Made by a program: the position numbers and the translations under genes. 64,000 nucleotides of DNA, from NCBI RefSeq assembly GCF_019711355.1, contig NZ_CP081297.1, positions 1,426,001 to 1,490,000 on the forward strand. Reading direction: 5' to 3'. Below are positions 1-10,546 of this stretch, one piece after another. Each line of letters starts with the position of its first letter. Position 1 is the first letter of the stretch. The notes below the pieces were generated by a model. It was given only the letters and a program-made list of their open reading frames with translations. It did not search any database and was not told the DNA's origin. The DNA comes from Qipengyuania psychrotolerans (GTDB taxonomy: Bacteria > Pseudomonadota > Alphaproteobacteria > Sphingomonadales > Sphingomonadaceae).

Positions 1-836
1 TGGTTGGCCGTCACGCATTCGGTGACCAGTATCGCGCCACTGACACCCTGATCCCCGGCGCCGGCAAGCTGCGCCTTGTGTTCGAAGGTGCCGACGGGAA
101 GAACATCGATCTCGATGTGTTCGAGTTCGAAAGCCCGGGCGTCGCCATGGCGATGTATAATCTCGACGACAGCATCCGCGATTTTGCCCGCGCCAGTTTC
201 CAGTACGGTCTGGACCGCAAATGGCCGGTCTACCTGTCGACCAAGAACACCATCCTCAAGAAGTACGATGGCCGCTTCAAGGATCTGTTCCAGGAAGTGT
301 TCGAAGCTGAATATCAGGCGGACTTCGACAAGCACGGCATCACTTACGAACACCGTCTGATCGATGACATGGTCGCGGCAGCGCTCAAATGGAGCGGCAA
401 GTTCGTCTGGGCCTGCAAGAACTACGATGGCGACGTTCAGTCGGACATCGTGGCACAGGGCTTCGGCTCGCTCGGCCTCATGACCTCCGTGCTGATGACG
501 CCCGACGGCAAGACCGTCGAAGCAGAAGCGGCGCACGGCACCGTCACTCGCCATTATCGCCAGCATCAGCAGGGCAAGGCCACTTCGACCAACCCTATCG
601 CCAGCATTTTCGCCTGGACGCGCGGTCTTATGTATCGCGGCAAGTTCGACAACACCCCAGACGTGGTCAAATTTGCCGAAACGCTGGAAGCTGTCTGCAT
701 CAAGACGGTTGAAAGCGGCAAGATGACCAAGGACCTCGCACTGCTTATCGGCCCCCAGCAGAGCTGGATGACGACCGAGCAGTTCTTCGCAGCGATCGTC
801 GAAGGTCTCGAGCAGGAAATGGCCAACTGGGGCTGA
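1..836 (+). CDS. icd: NADP-dependent isocitrate dehydrogenase, C-terminal part (5' end outside window)
   Basis: Reads open from the window edge (frame of base 3) to TGA at 834-836. The product would oxidatively decarboxylate isocitrate to 2-oxoglutarate with NADP+, a cytosolic TCA-cycle step. Visible segments typical of the dimeric eukaryote-like IDH family are [14 protein letters not shown] near the start, the substrate/metal region [20 protein letters not shown], the cofactor region [14 protein letters not shown], and the C-terminal [15 protein letters not shown]. About 278 residues are present of the usual roughly 405, so roughly the first third is missing only because the window starts here. 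A strong terminator follows directly. Identity is secure; the true start cannot be seen. Confidence 0.96.
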   Translation, partial: VGRHAFGDQYRATDTLIPGAGKLRLVFEGADGKNIDLDVFEFESPGVAMAMYNLDDSIRDFARASFQYGLDRKWPVYLSTKNTILKKYDGRFKDLFQEVFEAEYQADFDKHGITYEHRLIDDMVAAALKWSGKFVWACKNYDGDVQSDIVAQGFGSLGLMTSVLMTPDGKTVEAEAAHGTVTRHYRQHQQGKATSTNPIASIFAWTRGLMYRGKFDNTPDVVKFAETLEAVCIKTVESGKMTKDLALLIGPQQSWMTTEQFFAAIVEGLEQEMANWG

Positions 837-880
837 CACCAATTGCCTGCTGCGGCATTTCGTAAGCAAGGCTAGATCTT

Positions 881-914
881 ACGGGGTCGGCAATTGCCGG
901 CCCCGTTTTCTTTT
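881..914 (+). terminator. Rho-independent terminator of icd
   Basis: A stem ACGGGGTCGGC / GCCGGCCCCGT (one G-T pair) closes an AATT loop and runs into TTTTCTTTT. It lies 45 bases after the icd stop and just before the next gene. Confidence 0.85.
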
Positions 915-940
915 GCGGCTCAAGGATAAACGAGAGATAC

Positions 941-2596
941 ATGGCGAAGATACCGGCGAAAAAGCGCGCACCGCGCCGCAAGACGAGCGAAAAATTCGGC
1001 CAGAAGCGGCTCGAAATTCGCAATGCCATGATCAAGGATATCCCTGGAATTGCGCACCTCGTCAGGCGCGTTTACGACGATATGCCCGCGTACACGCACG
1101 GTGAAATCCGCGGCCAGATCAACAATTTTTCGGAAGGCTGTTTCGTCGCACTGCTCGACGAGGAAGTTGTTGGATACTGCGCGACGATGCAGGTCGGCGA
1201 AGCCCTCGCCTTCCAGGACCATACTTGGGATGAGATTACCGGTAACGGCTACGGCAGCCGCCACGATCCGACCGGCGACTGGCTGTATGGCTACGAGATG
1301 TGTGTCGACCCGAAGGTGCGCGGCGTGCGCATTGGGCGCAGGCTTTACGAAGAACGGCGTGCGCTTGCTGAAGAGCGCGACCTCACCGGCATCGTATTTG
1401 CGGGCCGGATGCCAAACTATCGGCGCTTCCAGAAACGCGTCGAAGGTCCTAAAGATTACCTTGAGAAAGTCGTTGAAGGTAAGCTTCACGACCCGGTCCT
1501 GCGCTTCCAGCTCGCCAATGGTTTTGAGCCGGAACGCATCCTTGTGGGCTACCTTCCCGAAGACAAGGCTTCGATGGCGAACGCCGTGATGATGGTCTGG
1601 CGCAACCCGTATGTGGAGCGCGATCAGCCGGTGAAGAAGCGCCTGCCTCGCGGGGTAGAGGCGGTTCGCGTGGCCACGTGCCAGCTACAGGCGCGCCAAG
1701 TTGCCGACTATGACGAGTTCATGCGCCACGTCACATATTTCGTCGATGTTGCAAGCGATTACGAAGCAGACTTCATTGTCTTTCCCGAACTCTTCACGCT
1801 AATGTTGCTGAGTTTCGAGGAAAAGGAACTGTCTCCGGTGGAGGCCATCGAGAGGCTTTCTGAATACACACCGCGCTTGCGCCAGGACATTTCCGAGATG
1901 GCGATGCGCTACAACATCAACATCATCGCTGGCAGCCACCCGACGAGGATGGACGACGGCGACATCCACAACATCGCCTATGTCTGCCTACGGGACGGTT
2001 CGGTCCACGCGCAGGAGAAGATCCACCCTACCCCGAACGAGCGGTATTGGTGGAATATCAAGGGCGGCGACAAGGTCGAAGTCATCCAGACGGACTGCGG
2101 TCCGATTGGCGTCCAGATCTGCTACGACAGTGAATTCCCCGAACTTAGCCGGCGGCTTGCAGATGAAGGCGCCCGTATCATCTTCGTGCCGTTCTGCACC
2201 GATAGCCGTCAGGGGTATCTCCGCGTGCGCTATTGTTGCCAGGCGCGGGCAATCGAGAATCAGTGTTTCGTGGTTCTGTCCGGCAATGTCGGCAATCTTC
2301 CCAACGTTGGAAACATGGACATCCAATATGCGCAAAGTTGCATCCTTACGCCGTGCGATTTCCCGTTCGCCCGCGACGGTATCGCGGCCGAGGCCACCGA
2401 GAATGTCGAGACGCTGACGATCAGCGACATCAACCTCGCCGACCTGCAATGGGCAAGAGCGGAAGGCACGGTGCGCAACCTGGCCGACAGGCGATTCGAT
2501 CTTTACCGGATCGAGTGGGACGAGGACGGCAAGCATCCCGGAAAGCCGCGCCCACGCCGCGAACCGCTCGGCCATGGCGGACCAGGCGGTGGCTAA
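941..2596 (+). CDS. GNAT acetyltransferase-carbon/nitrogen hydrolase (nitrilase superfamily) fusion
   Basis: A 551-residue two-domain protein. Residues about 20-215 form a GNAT N-acetyltransferase fold with an acetyl-CoA loop-like VRGVRIGRRLY near 126-136. Residues about 240-530 form a carbon-nitrogen hydrolase domain with the full catalytic triad visible: Glu283 in FPELF, Lys360 in AQEKIHP and Cys394 in VQICYDSEFPEL. This architecture is known in bacteria, but its physiological substrate is not established; an amide or nitrile hydrolysed or acyl-transferred in concert with N-acetylation is the likely chemistry. The N terminus (KKRAPRRK) is very basic. ATG at 941 has a GAGAG motif 5 bases upstream. 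It follows the icd terminator, so it probably has its own promoter. Confidence 0.88.
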   Translation: MAKIPAKKRAPRRKTSEKFGQKRLEIRNAMIKDIPGIAHLVRRVYDDMPAYTHGEIRGQINNFSEGCFVALLDEEVVGYCATMQVGEALAFQDHTWDEITGNGYGSRHDPTGDWLYGYEMCVDPKVRGVRIGRRLYEERRALAEERDLTGIVFAGRMPNYRRFQKRVEGPKDYLEKVVEGKLHDPVLRFQLANGFEPERILVGYLPEDKASMANAVMMVWRNPYVERDQPVKKRLPRGVEAVRVATCQLQARQVADYDEFMRHVTYFVDVASDYEADFIVFPELFTLMLLSFEEKELSPVEAIERLSEYTPRLRQDISEMAMRYNINIIAGSHPTRMDDGDIHNIAYVCLRDGSVHAQEKIHPTPNERYWWNIKGGDKVEVIQTDCGPIGVQICYDSEFPELSRRLADEGARIIFVPFCTDSRQGYLRVRYCCQARAIENQCFVVLSGNVGNLPNVGNMDIQYAQSCILTPCDFPFARDGIAAEATENVETLTISDINLADLQWARAEGTVRNLADRRFDLYRIEWDEDGKHPGKPRPRREPLGHGGPGGG

Positions 2597-2645
2597 CCCG
2601 GTCATGGCGCGTGACAGCACCCCCGGCTCTGGCTAGATCGGCTGC

Positions 2646-4406
2646 ATGGCCTCAGGTGATCTCGCAAGTCCCGCAATTTCCGACGCGCTGGTCATTCTTG
2701 GCGCAGCGGGCTTGGTCATTCCTGTCTTTACCAGATTCCGGATCACTCCGGTTATCGGGTTTATCCTGATCGGCATCCTGGTGGGCCCCTACGGGCTCGG
2801 CCAACTGGTTTACGAAAGACCGATACTCGAACACATAACGATATCCGATCCCGAGGCGCTTGAGCCCTTTGCCGAGTTCGGCATCATCCTGCTGCTGTTC
2901 GCCATCGGTCTCGAATTGTCCTTTAATCGTTTGTGGCAGCTGCGAAGACTTGTCTTCGGCCTCGGCGCGATGGAGTTGATGATTGGCGGCCTTTGCCTCG
3001 CCACGGTGCTGGCGATGATGGGTCAATACTGGACCGGCGCCCTCGCCCTTGGCTTTGCGCTGGCATTTTCATCGACCGCAATTGTCTTGCCGATTTCCGG
3101 CAGCACCAGCCCTGTTGGGCGCGCCGCCCTCTCGATGCTGCTTTTCGAAGACATCATGATCGTCCCGATCATCTTCCTGCTGGGCGCAATGGCACCAAAT
3201 GCTGCGTCTCAAGGCTGGGAAGGCATGATCGAGACGCTTTGGCAGGGTGCACTGGTCATCGCAGTAATGATGATCGCCGGCCGCATCGCCTTGCCGCGAT
3301 TGTTCGCGCAGGCAGCACGCACCAAGAGCCCCGAGCTTTTTCTTGCCGCCGCATTGCTTGTGGTCATCGGGGCCAGCCTCGCCACGGCTGCGGTCGGCTT
3401 GTCGCCTATCGTTGGCGCCCTAATTGCGGGCCTGCTGATCGCGGAAACCGAGTATCACGGCGAAGTCGAATCGATCATGGAGCCCTTCAAGGGCTTGGCT
3501 TTGGGTATTTTCCTGATCACGGTTGGCATGAGCATCGACCTCACCACGATTTGGGACAACCTGCTCCCGATTACCCTGGCAGTTCTTGGCGTGCTCATTT
3601 TCAAGGCCCTGCTAACCGGGATGCTGCTCAGGCTGATGGGTGCGCGGCGCAGTACTGCTGCCGAAACGGGCATATTGATGGCCAGCCCTTCCGAGACAAC
3701 CTTGATCGTCCTTGCTGCGGCAGGCAGTGCGATGCTCATTCAGCCCGGAACCGCCCAGTTCTGGCAAATCGTCACGGCGATCGGCCTGACCATAACTCCG
3801 CTCTTGGCACGCCTCGGGCGCGCGGTGGGACGCCGGGTTGAACCAGCTCCTGAATTGCCGTTCGAGGATGAGGGCGAGCCGCGTGTAATCATCGTCGGCG
3901 CCGGACGCGTTGGGCGGCTTATCGCCCAGATGCTTGACGAGCACGGCAAACCCTACGTCGCGATCGATGCGGACGCGGACATCATCGAAAGTGCCAAGCG
4001 CAAAGGCTACCGCGCGACGTTCGGCGATGCGGTGCGCGGAGATGCTCTCGAGCGCCTCGGCATCGACAACGCACTGGCTGTTGTCCTGACGATGGACGAA
4101 CCTATCCTTGCCCAGCGCCTGGTTTCGAAATTGCGTGCCGCACATCCCGACCTTCTCATTGTCGCACGCGCGCGAGATATCGCCCATGCTTCAGAGCTAT
4201 ATCGCGCAGGTGCAAGCCATGCTGTGCCGGAAACCCTTGAAGCGACCCTCCAGCTTTCCGAAGCGGTTTTGGTCGATATCGGTGTCCCTATGGGACCCGT
4301 CATCGCTTCCATCCACGAAAAGCGCGATGAATTCAGGGCGCGAATCGAAGAAGACGGCGACCTGGATTACAAACCCAAGCTTCGCTCTAGCACTGCGAAC
4401 AGCTGA
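2646..4406 (+). CDS. CPA2-family cation:proton antiporter with TrkA-N (RCK) domain (KefB/C-like)
   Basis: A 586-residue inner-membrane transporter. The first ~390 residues are a dozen or so hydrophobic segments of the Na+/H+ exchanger (CPA2) fold, with the family's GLSPIVGALIAGLLIAETEY and SSTAIVLPI stretches. From about residue 405 a Rossmann RCK/TrkA-N domain begins with RVIIVGAGRVGRLIAQML, which in KefB/KefC binds NAD(H)/glutathione-type ligands and gates K+ efflux. Expected role: K+ (or Na+) efflux in exchange for protons under pH or electrophile stress. No ancillary KefF/KefG gene is adjacent. ATG at 2646 gives a sensible short cytosolic N terminus. Ion specificity cannot be read from sequence. 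Confidence 0.9.
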   Translation: MASGDLASPAISDALVILGAAGLVIPVFTRFRITPVIGFILIGILVGPYGLGQLVYERPILEHITISDPEALEPFAEFGIILLLFAIGLELSFNRLWQLRRLVFGLGAMELMIGGLCLATVLAMMGQYWTGALALGFALAFSSTAIVLPISGSTSPVGRAALSMLLFEDIMIVPIIFLLGAMAPNAASQGWEGMIETLWQGALVIAVMMIAGRIALPRLFAQAARTKSPELFLAAALLVVIGASLATAAVGLSPIVGALIAGLLIAETEYHGEVESIMEPFKGLALGIFLITVGMSIDLTTIWDNLLPITLAVLGVLIFKALLTGMLLRLMGARRSTAAETGILMASPSETTLIVLAAAGSAMLIQPGTAQFWQIVTAIGLTITPLLARLGRAVGRRVEPAPELPFEDEGEPRVIIVGAGRVGRLIAQMLDEHGKPYVAIDADADIIESAKRKGYRATFGDAVRGDALERLGIDNALAVVLTMDEPILAQRLVSKLRAAHPDLLIVARARDIAHASELYRAGASHAVPETLEATLQLSEAVLVDIGVPMGPVIASIHEKRDEFRARIEEDGDLDYKPKLRSSTANS

Positions 4407-4459
4407 CTTTCTGAGAACTCTCGGCTTTCCCATGCGTTGTATGGGCAAAGGAGAATTCA

Positions 4460-4639
4460 ATGAGTGACATCGACCCCACCAAGCCGATCCCGAACGACGA
4501 AAAGTTCAAGCCGCAAAACGTAGCCGATCCGCAGACCAGCTCGGCGCCGAACCAGAAGCGCGGTGCTCCTGGCGACACCGAAGGGTATGACGTCGCCCAT
4601 GGTTCGGACGGCATGACCAAGAAAACACCCAGCGCCTGA
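4460..4639 (+). CDS. Small hydrophilic hypothetical protein, 59 residues
   Basis: ATG at 4460 is preceded by a strong AAGGAG ribosome-binding site at 4447-4452, 7 bases away, and the frame closes with TGA at 4637-4639, directly before a terminator. The product is very polar and proline/aspartate rich (begins MSDIDPTKPIPNDEKF, ends GMTKKTPSA), lacks any membrane segment, and is probably intrinsically disordered. It does not resemble a domain I recognise. The good ribosome site, terminator and coding-like composition make it a likely real gene. It may be co-transcribed with the antiporter 54 bases upstream or have its own promoter. Confidence 0.72.
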   Translation: MSDIDPTKPIPNDEKFKPQNVADPQTSSAPNQKRGAPGDTEGYDVAHGSDGMTKKTPSA

Positions 4640-4671
4640 GGCAAATGCCCAGCGCCAAATTGATGATTTGC

Positions 4672-4706
4672 AAACGCCTGGCGGGGTTAAACCCGTCAGG
4701 CGTTTT
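4672..4706. terminator. Bidirectional terminator between small ORF and alaS
   Basis: AAACGCCTG...CAGGCGTTTT with an inner CGGG/CCCG extension forms a long stem followed by T-tracts in both directions. It overlaps the last codon and stop of alaS, so it can end both convergent transcripts. Confidence 0.85.
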
Positions 4707-7356
4707 CGCGTGCGAGAAGGGCTTTGACGGCAGAGATCGCTTCCTCGGCCTTGGCACCGTCCGGTCCGCCACCTTGCGCCATATCAGGCCGGCCGCCGCC
4801 ACCCTTGCCGGCCAGCGCCTCGACACCGGCACGCACAAGATCGACCGCGCTGATCCGGTCCGTAAGATCGTCGGTGACAGCCACGGCAAACGTGCCCTTG
4901 CCGTCGTTGACGGCGCAAATTGCCGCTACACCGGAGCCAATGCGTTTCTTTGCGTCGTCCAGCAGTGGGCGAAGTTCTTTCGGACTGAGCCCTTCGATGA
5001 CCTGTCCCGAAAATGTGACCCCGCCAACGTCCTCATCAGATGAGCTGGCTTCGCTTGAGCCGCCGCCCAGGGCTAGCGCACGCTTTGCCTCCGAAAGTTC
5101 TTTCTCAAGACGCTTGCGCTCTTCCACTAATGCCGTGACGCGCGCCGCTGCTTCATCGGGCGACGTTTTCAAAACGCCTGCGATTGTACGAATGGCGCTA
5201 TCGCGGCCCAACAGCCACTGCCGTGCAGCCTCTCCAGTCAGAGCTTCGATGCGGCGCACACCCGAACTGACTGCGCTTTCCGAGATTATCTTGAAAAGGC
5301 CGATATCGCCCGTAGCCTCGACGTGAGTTCCGCCGCACAGTTCGACCGAGAATTCCTTGCCTTCATCCCGTTTGCTGCCCATCGACAGAACGCGGACTTC
5401 ATCGCCGTATTTTTCTCCGAAGAGCGCCAGCGCCCCGGCTGCAACAGCGTCATCCGGCGTCATCAGCCGGGTCGATACCTGTTCGTTGGAACGGATCTCT
5501 GCATTCACTTCGGCCTCGATTGCCGCAATATCGGTATCGCTCAGTGGCTTGGGGTGCGAGAAATCGAACCGGAACCGGTCATCCGAAACAAGCGAGCCCT
5601 TCTGCGTTACATGACCGCCTAGACGATTGCGGAGCGCAGCGTGCACCAGATGCGTGGCCGAGTGGTTAGCGCGAATCCGATCGCGGCGCGCCGCATCGAT
5701 TTCCATGTGCACAGCATCACCTACCGCCACCGTTCCCGTGCCGACTTTGCCGACGTGCGCGTGCAACCGGCCTAGCGGCTTATTCGTGGTTGTAACGGTC
5801 ATTTCCAGACCTTCGGGGGTCCATATCCGTCCCGCGTCACCTGCCTGCCCGCCGCTTTCGCCGTAGAACGGTGTCTGGTTGGTAAGAAGGATGATCTCGT
5901 CACCTGCGTCCGCTCTTTCGACCTCGGCGCCATCCTTGATGATCGAGACAACCACGCCTTCACCGGTAACAGAACTGTAGCCGGTGAATTCCGTCGATCC
6001 TTCGCGCTCCGCGATGTCGAACCAAATTTCTTCGCTGGCGGATTCTCCGGACCCCTTCCAGGCTGCTCGGGCAGCTTGTTTCTGGCGGGTCATGGCGGCA
6101 TCGAAGCCGTTCTTGTCGACACCAATTCCGCGGTTGCGAAGGGCATCTTCGGTCAAGTCATACGGGAAACCATAGGTGTCGTAGAGTTTGAACGCGGTCT
6201 CGCCGTCCAGCGTCCCGCCCTCGCCCATGTCTCCAGTGGCCTCATCCAGCAGCTTGAGACCCTTGTCGAGAGTGCGACGAAACTGAGCTTCCTCCCGCTC
6301 TAGCACTTCCTGGATCAGCGCCTGTCCGCGGACGATTTCAGGGTAGGCCCCGCCCATCTCGCTGACCAGTTCCGGCACGAGCCGGTGCATGAGCGGCTCG
6401 CCCGCACCCAGCAGATGCGCATGACGCATTGCGCGGCGCATGATCCGGCGCAGGACATAGCCGCGGCCCTCATTGCTGGGCAGGACGCCATCGGCGAGCA
6501 GGAAGCTGGTCGAGCGAAGATGGTCCGCGATGACCCGGTGGCTTGCAGTCGTGGCGTCGTCCGCCTTCACGCCCGTCAGGCTCTCGCTTGCGGCAATCAG
6601 CGCCTTGAAAGTATCGGTATCGTAATTGTCGTGAACGCCCTGCATGACCGCCGCGACACGCTCTATGCCCATGCCAGTGTCGATGCTGGGTTTGGGGAGG
6701 TCGCCCACGATCTGGTCGGCTTCCTGCTGGAATTGCATGAACACCAAGTTCCAGATCTCGACAAACCGGTCGCCGTCTTCATCAGGCGATCCGGGAGGGC
6801 CGCCCCATATATGATCCCCGTGATCGTAGAATATCTCGGAACACGGACCGCATGGGCCATCGGCTCCCATAGCCCAGAAGTTGTCCTTGGTCGGGATCCG
6901 GATAATCCGGTCATCGGCAAAGCCGGTCAGCTTCTTCCAGAGATCGAATGCCTCATCATCGGTGTGGTACACCGTGACCAGCAGGCGTTCAGCGTTGAGG
7001 CCCCATTCCTTGGTGAGCAGGGTCCAGGCATGCTCGATAGCCTGTTCCTTGAAGTAATCGCCGAACGAAAAATTGCCGAGCATCTCGAAGAAGGTGTGGT
7101 GACGCGCCGTGTAACCGACATTGTCGAGATCGTTGTGCTTACCGCCAGCCCGGACACATTTCTGCGCGCTTGTTGCGCGCGACGCAGGCGGCGCTTCAAG
7201 CCCGGTGAACGAGTTCTTGAACGGCACCATGCCCGCATTCACGAACATCAGCGTGGGATCGCTGAACGGCACCAGCGGCGCACTCGGCACCTCCTGGTGA
7301 CCTGTCCCGGCGAAATAGTCGAGAAAGGAGCGGCGGATTTCGTTGGTCGACGTCAT
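4696..7356 (-). CDS. alaS: Alanine--tRNA ligase
   Basis: An 886-residue class II aminoacyl-tRNA synthetase charging tRNA-Ala in the cytosol. N-terminal catalytic core starts [18 protein letters not shown] and contains the ATP-site segments. An editing domain with the zinc-binding [12 protein letters not shown] and [15 protein letters not shown] motifs follows, and a C-terminal coiled-coil and DHHA1-type region completes the family length. ATG at 7354-7356 is chosen over an upstream TTG at 7392 because the conserved N terminus starts here. Nearest upstream gene on the same strand is a methyltransferase ending 73 bases before. The stop lies within a bidirectional terminator. Confidence 0.97.
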   Translation of the reverse strand: MTSTNEIRRSFLDYFAGTGHQEVPSAPLVPFSDPTLMFVNAGMVPFKNSFTGLEAPPASRATSAQKCVRAGGKHNDLDNVGYTARHHTFFEMLGNFSFGDYFKEQAIEHAWTLLTKEWGLNAERLLVTVYHTDDEAFDLWKKLTGFADDRIIRIPTKDNFWAMGADGPCGPCSEIFYDHGDHIWGGPPGSPDEDGDRFVEIWNLVFMQFQQEADQIVGDLPKPSIDTGMGIERVAAVMQGVHDNYDTDTFKALIAASESLTGVKADDATTASHRVIADHLRSTSFLLADGVLPSNEGRGYVLRRIMRRAMRHAHLLGAGEPLMHRLVPELVSEMGGAYPEIVRGQALIQEVLEREEAQFRRTLDKGLKLLDEATGDMGEGGTLDGETAFKLYDTYGFPYDLTEDALRNRGIGVDKNGFDAAMTRQKQAARAAWKGSGESASEEIWFDIAEREGSTEFTGYSSVTGEGVVVSIIKDGAEVERADAGDEIILLTNQTPFYGESGGQAGDAGRIWTPEGLEMTVTTTNKPLGRLHAHVGKVGTGTVAVGDAVHMEIDAARRDRIRANHSATHLVHAALRNRLGGHVTQKGSLVSDDRFRFDFSHPKPLSDTDIAAIEAEVNAEIRSNEQVSTRLMTPDDAVAAGALALFGEKYGDEVRVLSMGSKRDEGKEFSVELCGGTHVEATGDIGLFKIISESAVSSGVRRIEALTGEAARQWLLGRDSAIRTIAGVLKTSPDEAAARVTALVEERKRLEKELSEAKRALALGGGSSEASSSDEDVGGVTFSGQVIEGLSPKELRPLLDDAKKRIGSGVAAICAVNDGKGTFAVAVTDDLTDRISAVDLVRAGVEALAGKGGGGRPDMAQGGGPDGAKAEEAISAVKALLARENA

Positions 7357-7428
7357 GTTCGCGCAAGTAGGCAATCGCCGCGCAGCCGACAAGCATGAAT
7401 GCCTGCTCAGACTGTGCAGAGCTTCCGA

Positions 7429-8256
7429 TCAGTCTGCGCGTTTGGCCGTGACTATCCATGACGCAGCGGGCAAAGTTATCCTGCCCTCCTTGGATTGGGC
7501 ATAGAGCATTTCGCGCAATCGGCCCATCGTGCGGTCACGCTCGGCTGCGTCCATCTCTGAAATCGCGCGGGCAGCCGGACCAATTCTCAGGAAATAAGAC
7601 ACCGCATCTTCAAGTGCGTCCGTGCCTTCACCCGCAACCATTTCATAGTCGACAGGAGAAAAGTGTACGTCAGTCCACCCTGCCCTAGTGAGTATGTCTT
7701 CGACGTAATCCGCTTCGCCAAAGGCAAAGGGCCCCGGTGCACGGGGATCTGCAGGAGAGCTCCCTGTGCCAAGTACGGAGGTCAGCTGCTCTGCCCATTG
7801 ATTGTCACGCCGCTCGCGGAAGCAGGAGAACACCAACCTCGCACCGGGCCGAGCTATGCTTCGCAAATGCTCGAATGCAGTGACCGGCTCGGGAAAGAAC
7901 ATTACACCGTGGCGCGATACGATTAGGTCGGGCGCTTCACCCTCACCTGCCTCCCACTGAGAAGCGTCTCCGAGCACGAACGCGACATTGTCTGCCCCTT
8001 CGCCACGGAGCCTGGCAACCGCCAGGAGGTTTTCGCTTACATCAACTCCCGTGACCCGCGCCGACGGGTTCGCAGCAGCGAGGAGCAGCGACACTTCCCC
8101 TGCCCCGCATCCGACATCCACCACCTGGTTGAAAGGGCTGCTGGTCGCAGCCTGCAACAAGCGATCGGTCAGCCCACCAAAGCTTCGGTCGGTGCGCCTC
8201 CATTCATGGGCCCAGCTTTCGCCGACACGCCCGGTCCATTCGGATTTCTGGGTCAA
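7429..8256 (-). CDS. Class I SAM-dependent methyltransferase
   Basis: A 275-residue protein with the SAM-binding motif I VVDVGCGAGEVSLLL (about residues 45-59), the acidic motif II VTGVDVSENLL and a motif-III-like ARPGARLVFSCF, typical of Methyltransf_11/25 proteins. Substrate is not predictable. The frame has no internal Met before motif I; the plausible start is TTG at 8254-8256, only 3 bases after the stop of the epimerase gene, implying translational coupling. It therefore looks like the third gene of a ugd-epimerase-methyltransferase operon, which might suggest sugar or surface-glycan methylation, but this is inference only. Confidence 0.8.
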   Translation of the reverse strand: MTQKSEWTGRVGESWAHEWRRTDRSFGGLTDRLLQAATSSPFNQVVDVGCGAGEVSLLLAAANPSARVTGVDVSENLLAVARLRGEGADNVAFVLGDASQWEAGEGEAPDLIVSRHGVMFFPEPVTAFEHLRSIARPGARLVFSCFRERRDNQWAEQLTSVLGTGSSPADPRAPGPFAFGEADYVEDILTRAGWTDVHFSPVDYEMVAGEGTDALEDAVSYFLRIGPAARAISEMDAAERDRTMGRLREMLYAQSKEGRITLPAASWIVTAKRAD

Positions 8257-8259
8257 AGA

Positions 8260-9282
8260 TCAGGCCTGATAATAGTCACGGTACCACTCGATGAACTTGC
8301 CAACGCCTTCTCGAATATCGGTTTGCGGCACATAGCCGGTGAGCGATTTGAGCAAATCGGCGTCTGCCCATGTCGCCGGGACATCACCCGGTTGCATCGG
8401 CATGAGGTTTCGTCTGGCCTCCACACCAAGCGCTTCTTCAACCGCAGCGATCATGTCGCCGAGCTGCACCGGTCGGGAGTTGCCGATATTGACGATACGC
8501 CAGGGGGCCACTGGAGAAAGGCTGTCACCGTCGGCGATGTCTTTGGGCTTGTCTGGCCTTATGGGAGGCGTGTCTACCAAGCGCCGGACTGCTTCAACAA
8601 GGTCTTCGACAAAAGTGAAATCGCGCATCATCTCGCCGTGATTATAGACGTCGATAGCCTCGCCAGCGAGCATTGCCTTTGTGAACCTGAACAACGCCAT
8701 ATCCGGTCGGCCCCAGGGGCCGTAAACGGTAAAGAAGCGGAACATTGTGACCGGAAGCCCGAACAGGTGCGCGTAGCTGTGAGCCATCGCCTCGTTCGCC
8801 TTTTTCGTCGCGGCGTAGAAGGACATCTGGTGATCCGCCTTCATCGTCTCGCGATATGGCATCTCGGTATTCGCGCCGTAGGCCGAAGATGTCGAAGCCA
8901 GCAACATATGCCCGGGCGGAAAGGCGCGCGCTGCTTCGAGCAGTTCGAAGGTCCCGACCAGATTGCTCTCTAGGTAGGAGCGCGGGTTATCGATCGAATA
9001 CCGCACACCGGCCTGCGCAGCGAGGTGTATGACGATATCCGGTTGCTCGGCCTCGAACAGGTCCATCAGCAATTGCGGCGTTTCGATTGCTTTGTTTACG
9101 ATCCGAAAGCCGGGGTTCTGGAGAAGCTCGCTTTGCCTGCGCTCTTTCAAGCGGACGTCGTAGTAATCGCTCAGATTATCGACGCCGATGACGCGGAAAC
9201 CGTCTGCCAGCAACCGTTTGCATGTGAAGTAGCCAATAAAACCGGCCGCACCGGTCACGAGCGCGGTACGGGGCTGCTTCAT
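8260..9282 (-). CDS. NAD-dependent epimerase, UDP-glucuronate 4-epimerase-like
   Basis: A 340-residue extended short-chain dehydrogenase. The NAD-binding GAAGFIG occupies residues 11-17, and the catalytic Tyr156-x3-Lys160 sits in FYAATKK. The segments VDNLSDYYDVRLKE and TVYGPWGRPDMALF are characteristic of UDP-glucuronate/UDP-galacturonate 4-epimerases (LpsL/CapI group). It would convert UDP-GlcA to UDP-GalA for capsule or lipopolysaccharide. The ATG overlaps the ugd stop by one base (TGATG), so the preceding enzyme supplies its substrate from the same mRNA, which supports the assignment. Confidence 0.9.
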   Translation of the reverse strand: MKQPRTALVTGAAGFIGYFTCKRLLADGFRVIGVDNLSDYYDVRLKERRQSELLQNPGFRIVNKAIETPQLLMDLFEAEQPDIVIHLAAQAGVRYSIDNPRSYLESNLVGTFELLEAARAFPPGHMLLASTSSAYGANTEMPYRETMKADHQMSFYAATKKANEAMAHSYAHLFGLPVTMFRFFTVYGPWGRPDMALFRFTKAMLAGEAIDVYNHGEMMRDFTFVEDLVEAVRRLVDTPPIRPDKPKDIADGDSLSPVAPWRIVNIGNSRPVQLGDMIAAVEEALGVEARRNLMPMQPGDVPATWADADLLKSLTGYVPQTDIREGVGKFIEWYRDYYQA

Positions 9283-10448
9283 CAGTCGGCCCCGAAAAGG
9301 TCTCGGGTGAAGACTTTGTCGCGCACATCAGCGAGTTCGGGATCAAGGCGGTTTGCAATGATGACGTCACAGTCCGCTTTGAACTTTTCGAGATCGCGTT
9401 CGACGCGCGAACCAAAGAAGCTGTCTTCTTCCATGACCGGCTCATAGACGATCACTTCGATGCCCTTGGCCTTCACACGCTTCATGATGCCTTGGATGGA
9501 AGACTGCCGAAAGTTGTCTGAACCCGCTTTCATCACGAGCCTGAACACGCCGACCTTTTCAGGTCCTTTCTCGATAATGCGATCCGCGAGGAAATCTTTC
9601 CGCGTGCGGTTCGCATCGACAATCGCGCGGATCAGGTTCTGGGGCACCTCGCTGTAATTCGCCAAAAGCTGCTTGGTATCTTTGGGTAGGCAATAACCGC
9701 CATAACCAAAGGAAGGGTTGTTATAGTGCGAACCAATGCGCGGATCGTGACCGATCCCCTCAATGATCTGCCGCGTATCGAGCCCGCGCGACAGCGAATA
9801 GCTGTCGAGTTCATTAAAAAACGCGACGCGCATAGCGAGGTACGTATTCGCAAAAAGTTTTATCGCCTCGGCTTCATTTGGATCAGTCAGGAGCACCGGA
9901 GTGTCATCGTCTAGAACGGGCTGCGACAACAAGTCAGCAAAGCGCTGACCGCGCTCGGACCGTTCACCCACGATGATGCGGGAGGGGTGCAAATTGTCGT
10001 GCAGCGCCTGGCCTTCACGCAAGAACTCAGGGCTGAAGAGAATTCGGTCGCTTGCGAACCGGTCGCGAGCGGACGAAACATAGCCCACCGGAATGGTCGA
10101 TTTTATAACGATAATCGCGGTGTCACTCGCCTTGAGGACGCCTTCGATTACCGTATCCACTGCAGACGTATCGAAGAAGTTGTTGTCGACGTCATAATTC
10201 GTAGGGACTGCCACGACGGCAAACTCGGCCCCGGCTATCGCGTCTTCGAATTTCGTTGTGAATTCGAGATTCAAATCGTCGCGCTGCAGATATTCCTGCA
10301 CCAGAACATCCTGAATCGGCGATTTGCCCCCGCGCAGCATGTCGACCCGCGGTTGGGAAATATCACACCCCACAACTTCATTATGCTGCGAAAGCATGAT
10401 GGCGTTGGATAGCCCTACATAACCGAGCCCAAATACAGCGATTTTCAT
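9282..10448 (-). CDS. ugd: UDP-glucose 6-dehydrogenase
   Basis: A 388-residue NAD-dependent enzyme oxidising UDP-glucose to UDP-glucuronate. It begins with the Rossmann motif [13 protein letters not shown], has the central-domain segment [14 protein letters not shown], and the catalytic cysteine Cys253 in [11 protein letters not shown]. The length matches the shorter bacterial Ugd/KfiD type. First gene of a tight operon with the UDP-GlcA epimerase (1-base overlap) and a methyltransferase. The roughly 100 bases upstream separate it from the glutathione transferase gene and presumably carry its promoter. Confidence 0.95.
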   Translation of the reverse strand: MKIAVFGLGYVGLSNAIMLSQHNEVVGCDISQPRVDMLRGGKSPIQDVLVQEYLQRDDLNLEFTTKFEDAIAGAEFAVVAVPTNYDVDNNFFDTSAVDTVIEGVLKASDTAIIVIKSTIPVGYVSSARDRFASDRILFSPEFLREGQALHDNLHPSRIIVGERSERGQRFADLLSQPVLDDDTPVLLTDPNEAEAIKLFANTYLAMRVAFFNELDSYSLSRGLDTRQIIEGIGHDPRIGSHYNNPSFGYGGYCLPKDTKQLLANYSEVPQNLIRAIVDANRTRKDFLADRIIEKGPEKVGVFRLVMKAGSDNFRQSSIQGIMKRVKAKGIEVIVYEPVMEEDSFFGSRVERDLEKFKADCDVIIANRLDPELADVRDKVFTRDLFGAD

Positions 10449-10546
10449 TGATTTACCTATGTTGCATTTAACTGTGATGGCCGAACATCATCGCAGAGCT
10501 TTGTGAGGCTGAACCGCCATTTGCAAGGGTCGGATGGTCAGCGTTC

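Noticed and set aside
7354..7392. TTG at 7392 as alaS start
   Set aside because: The conserved synthetase N terminus begins at the ATG of 7356.
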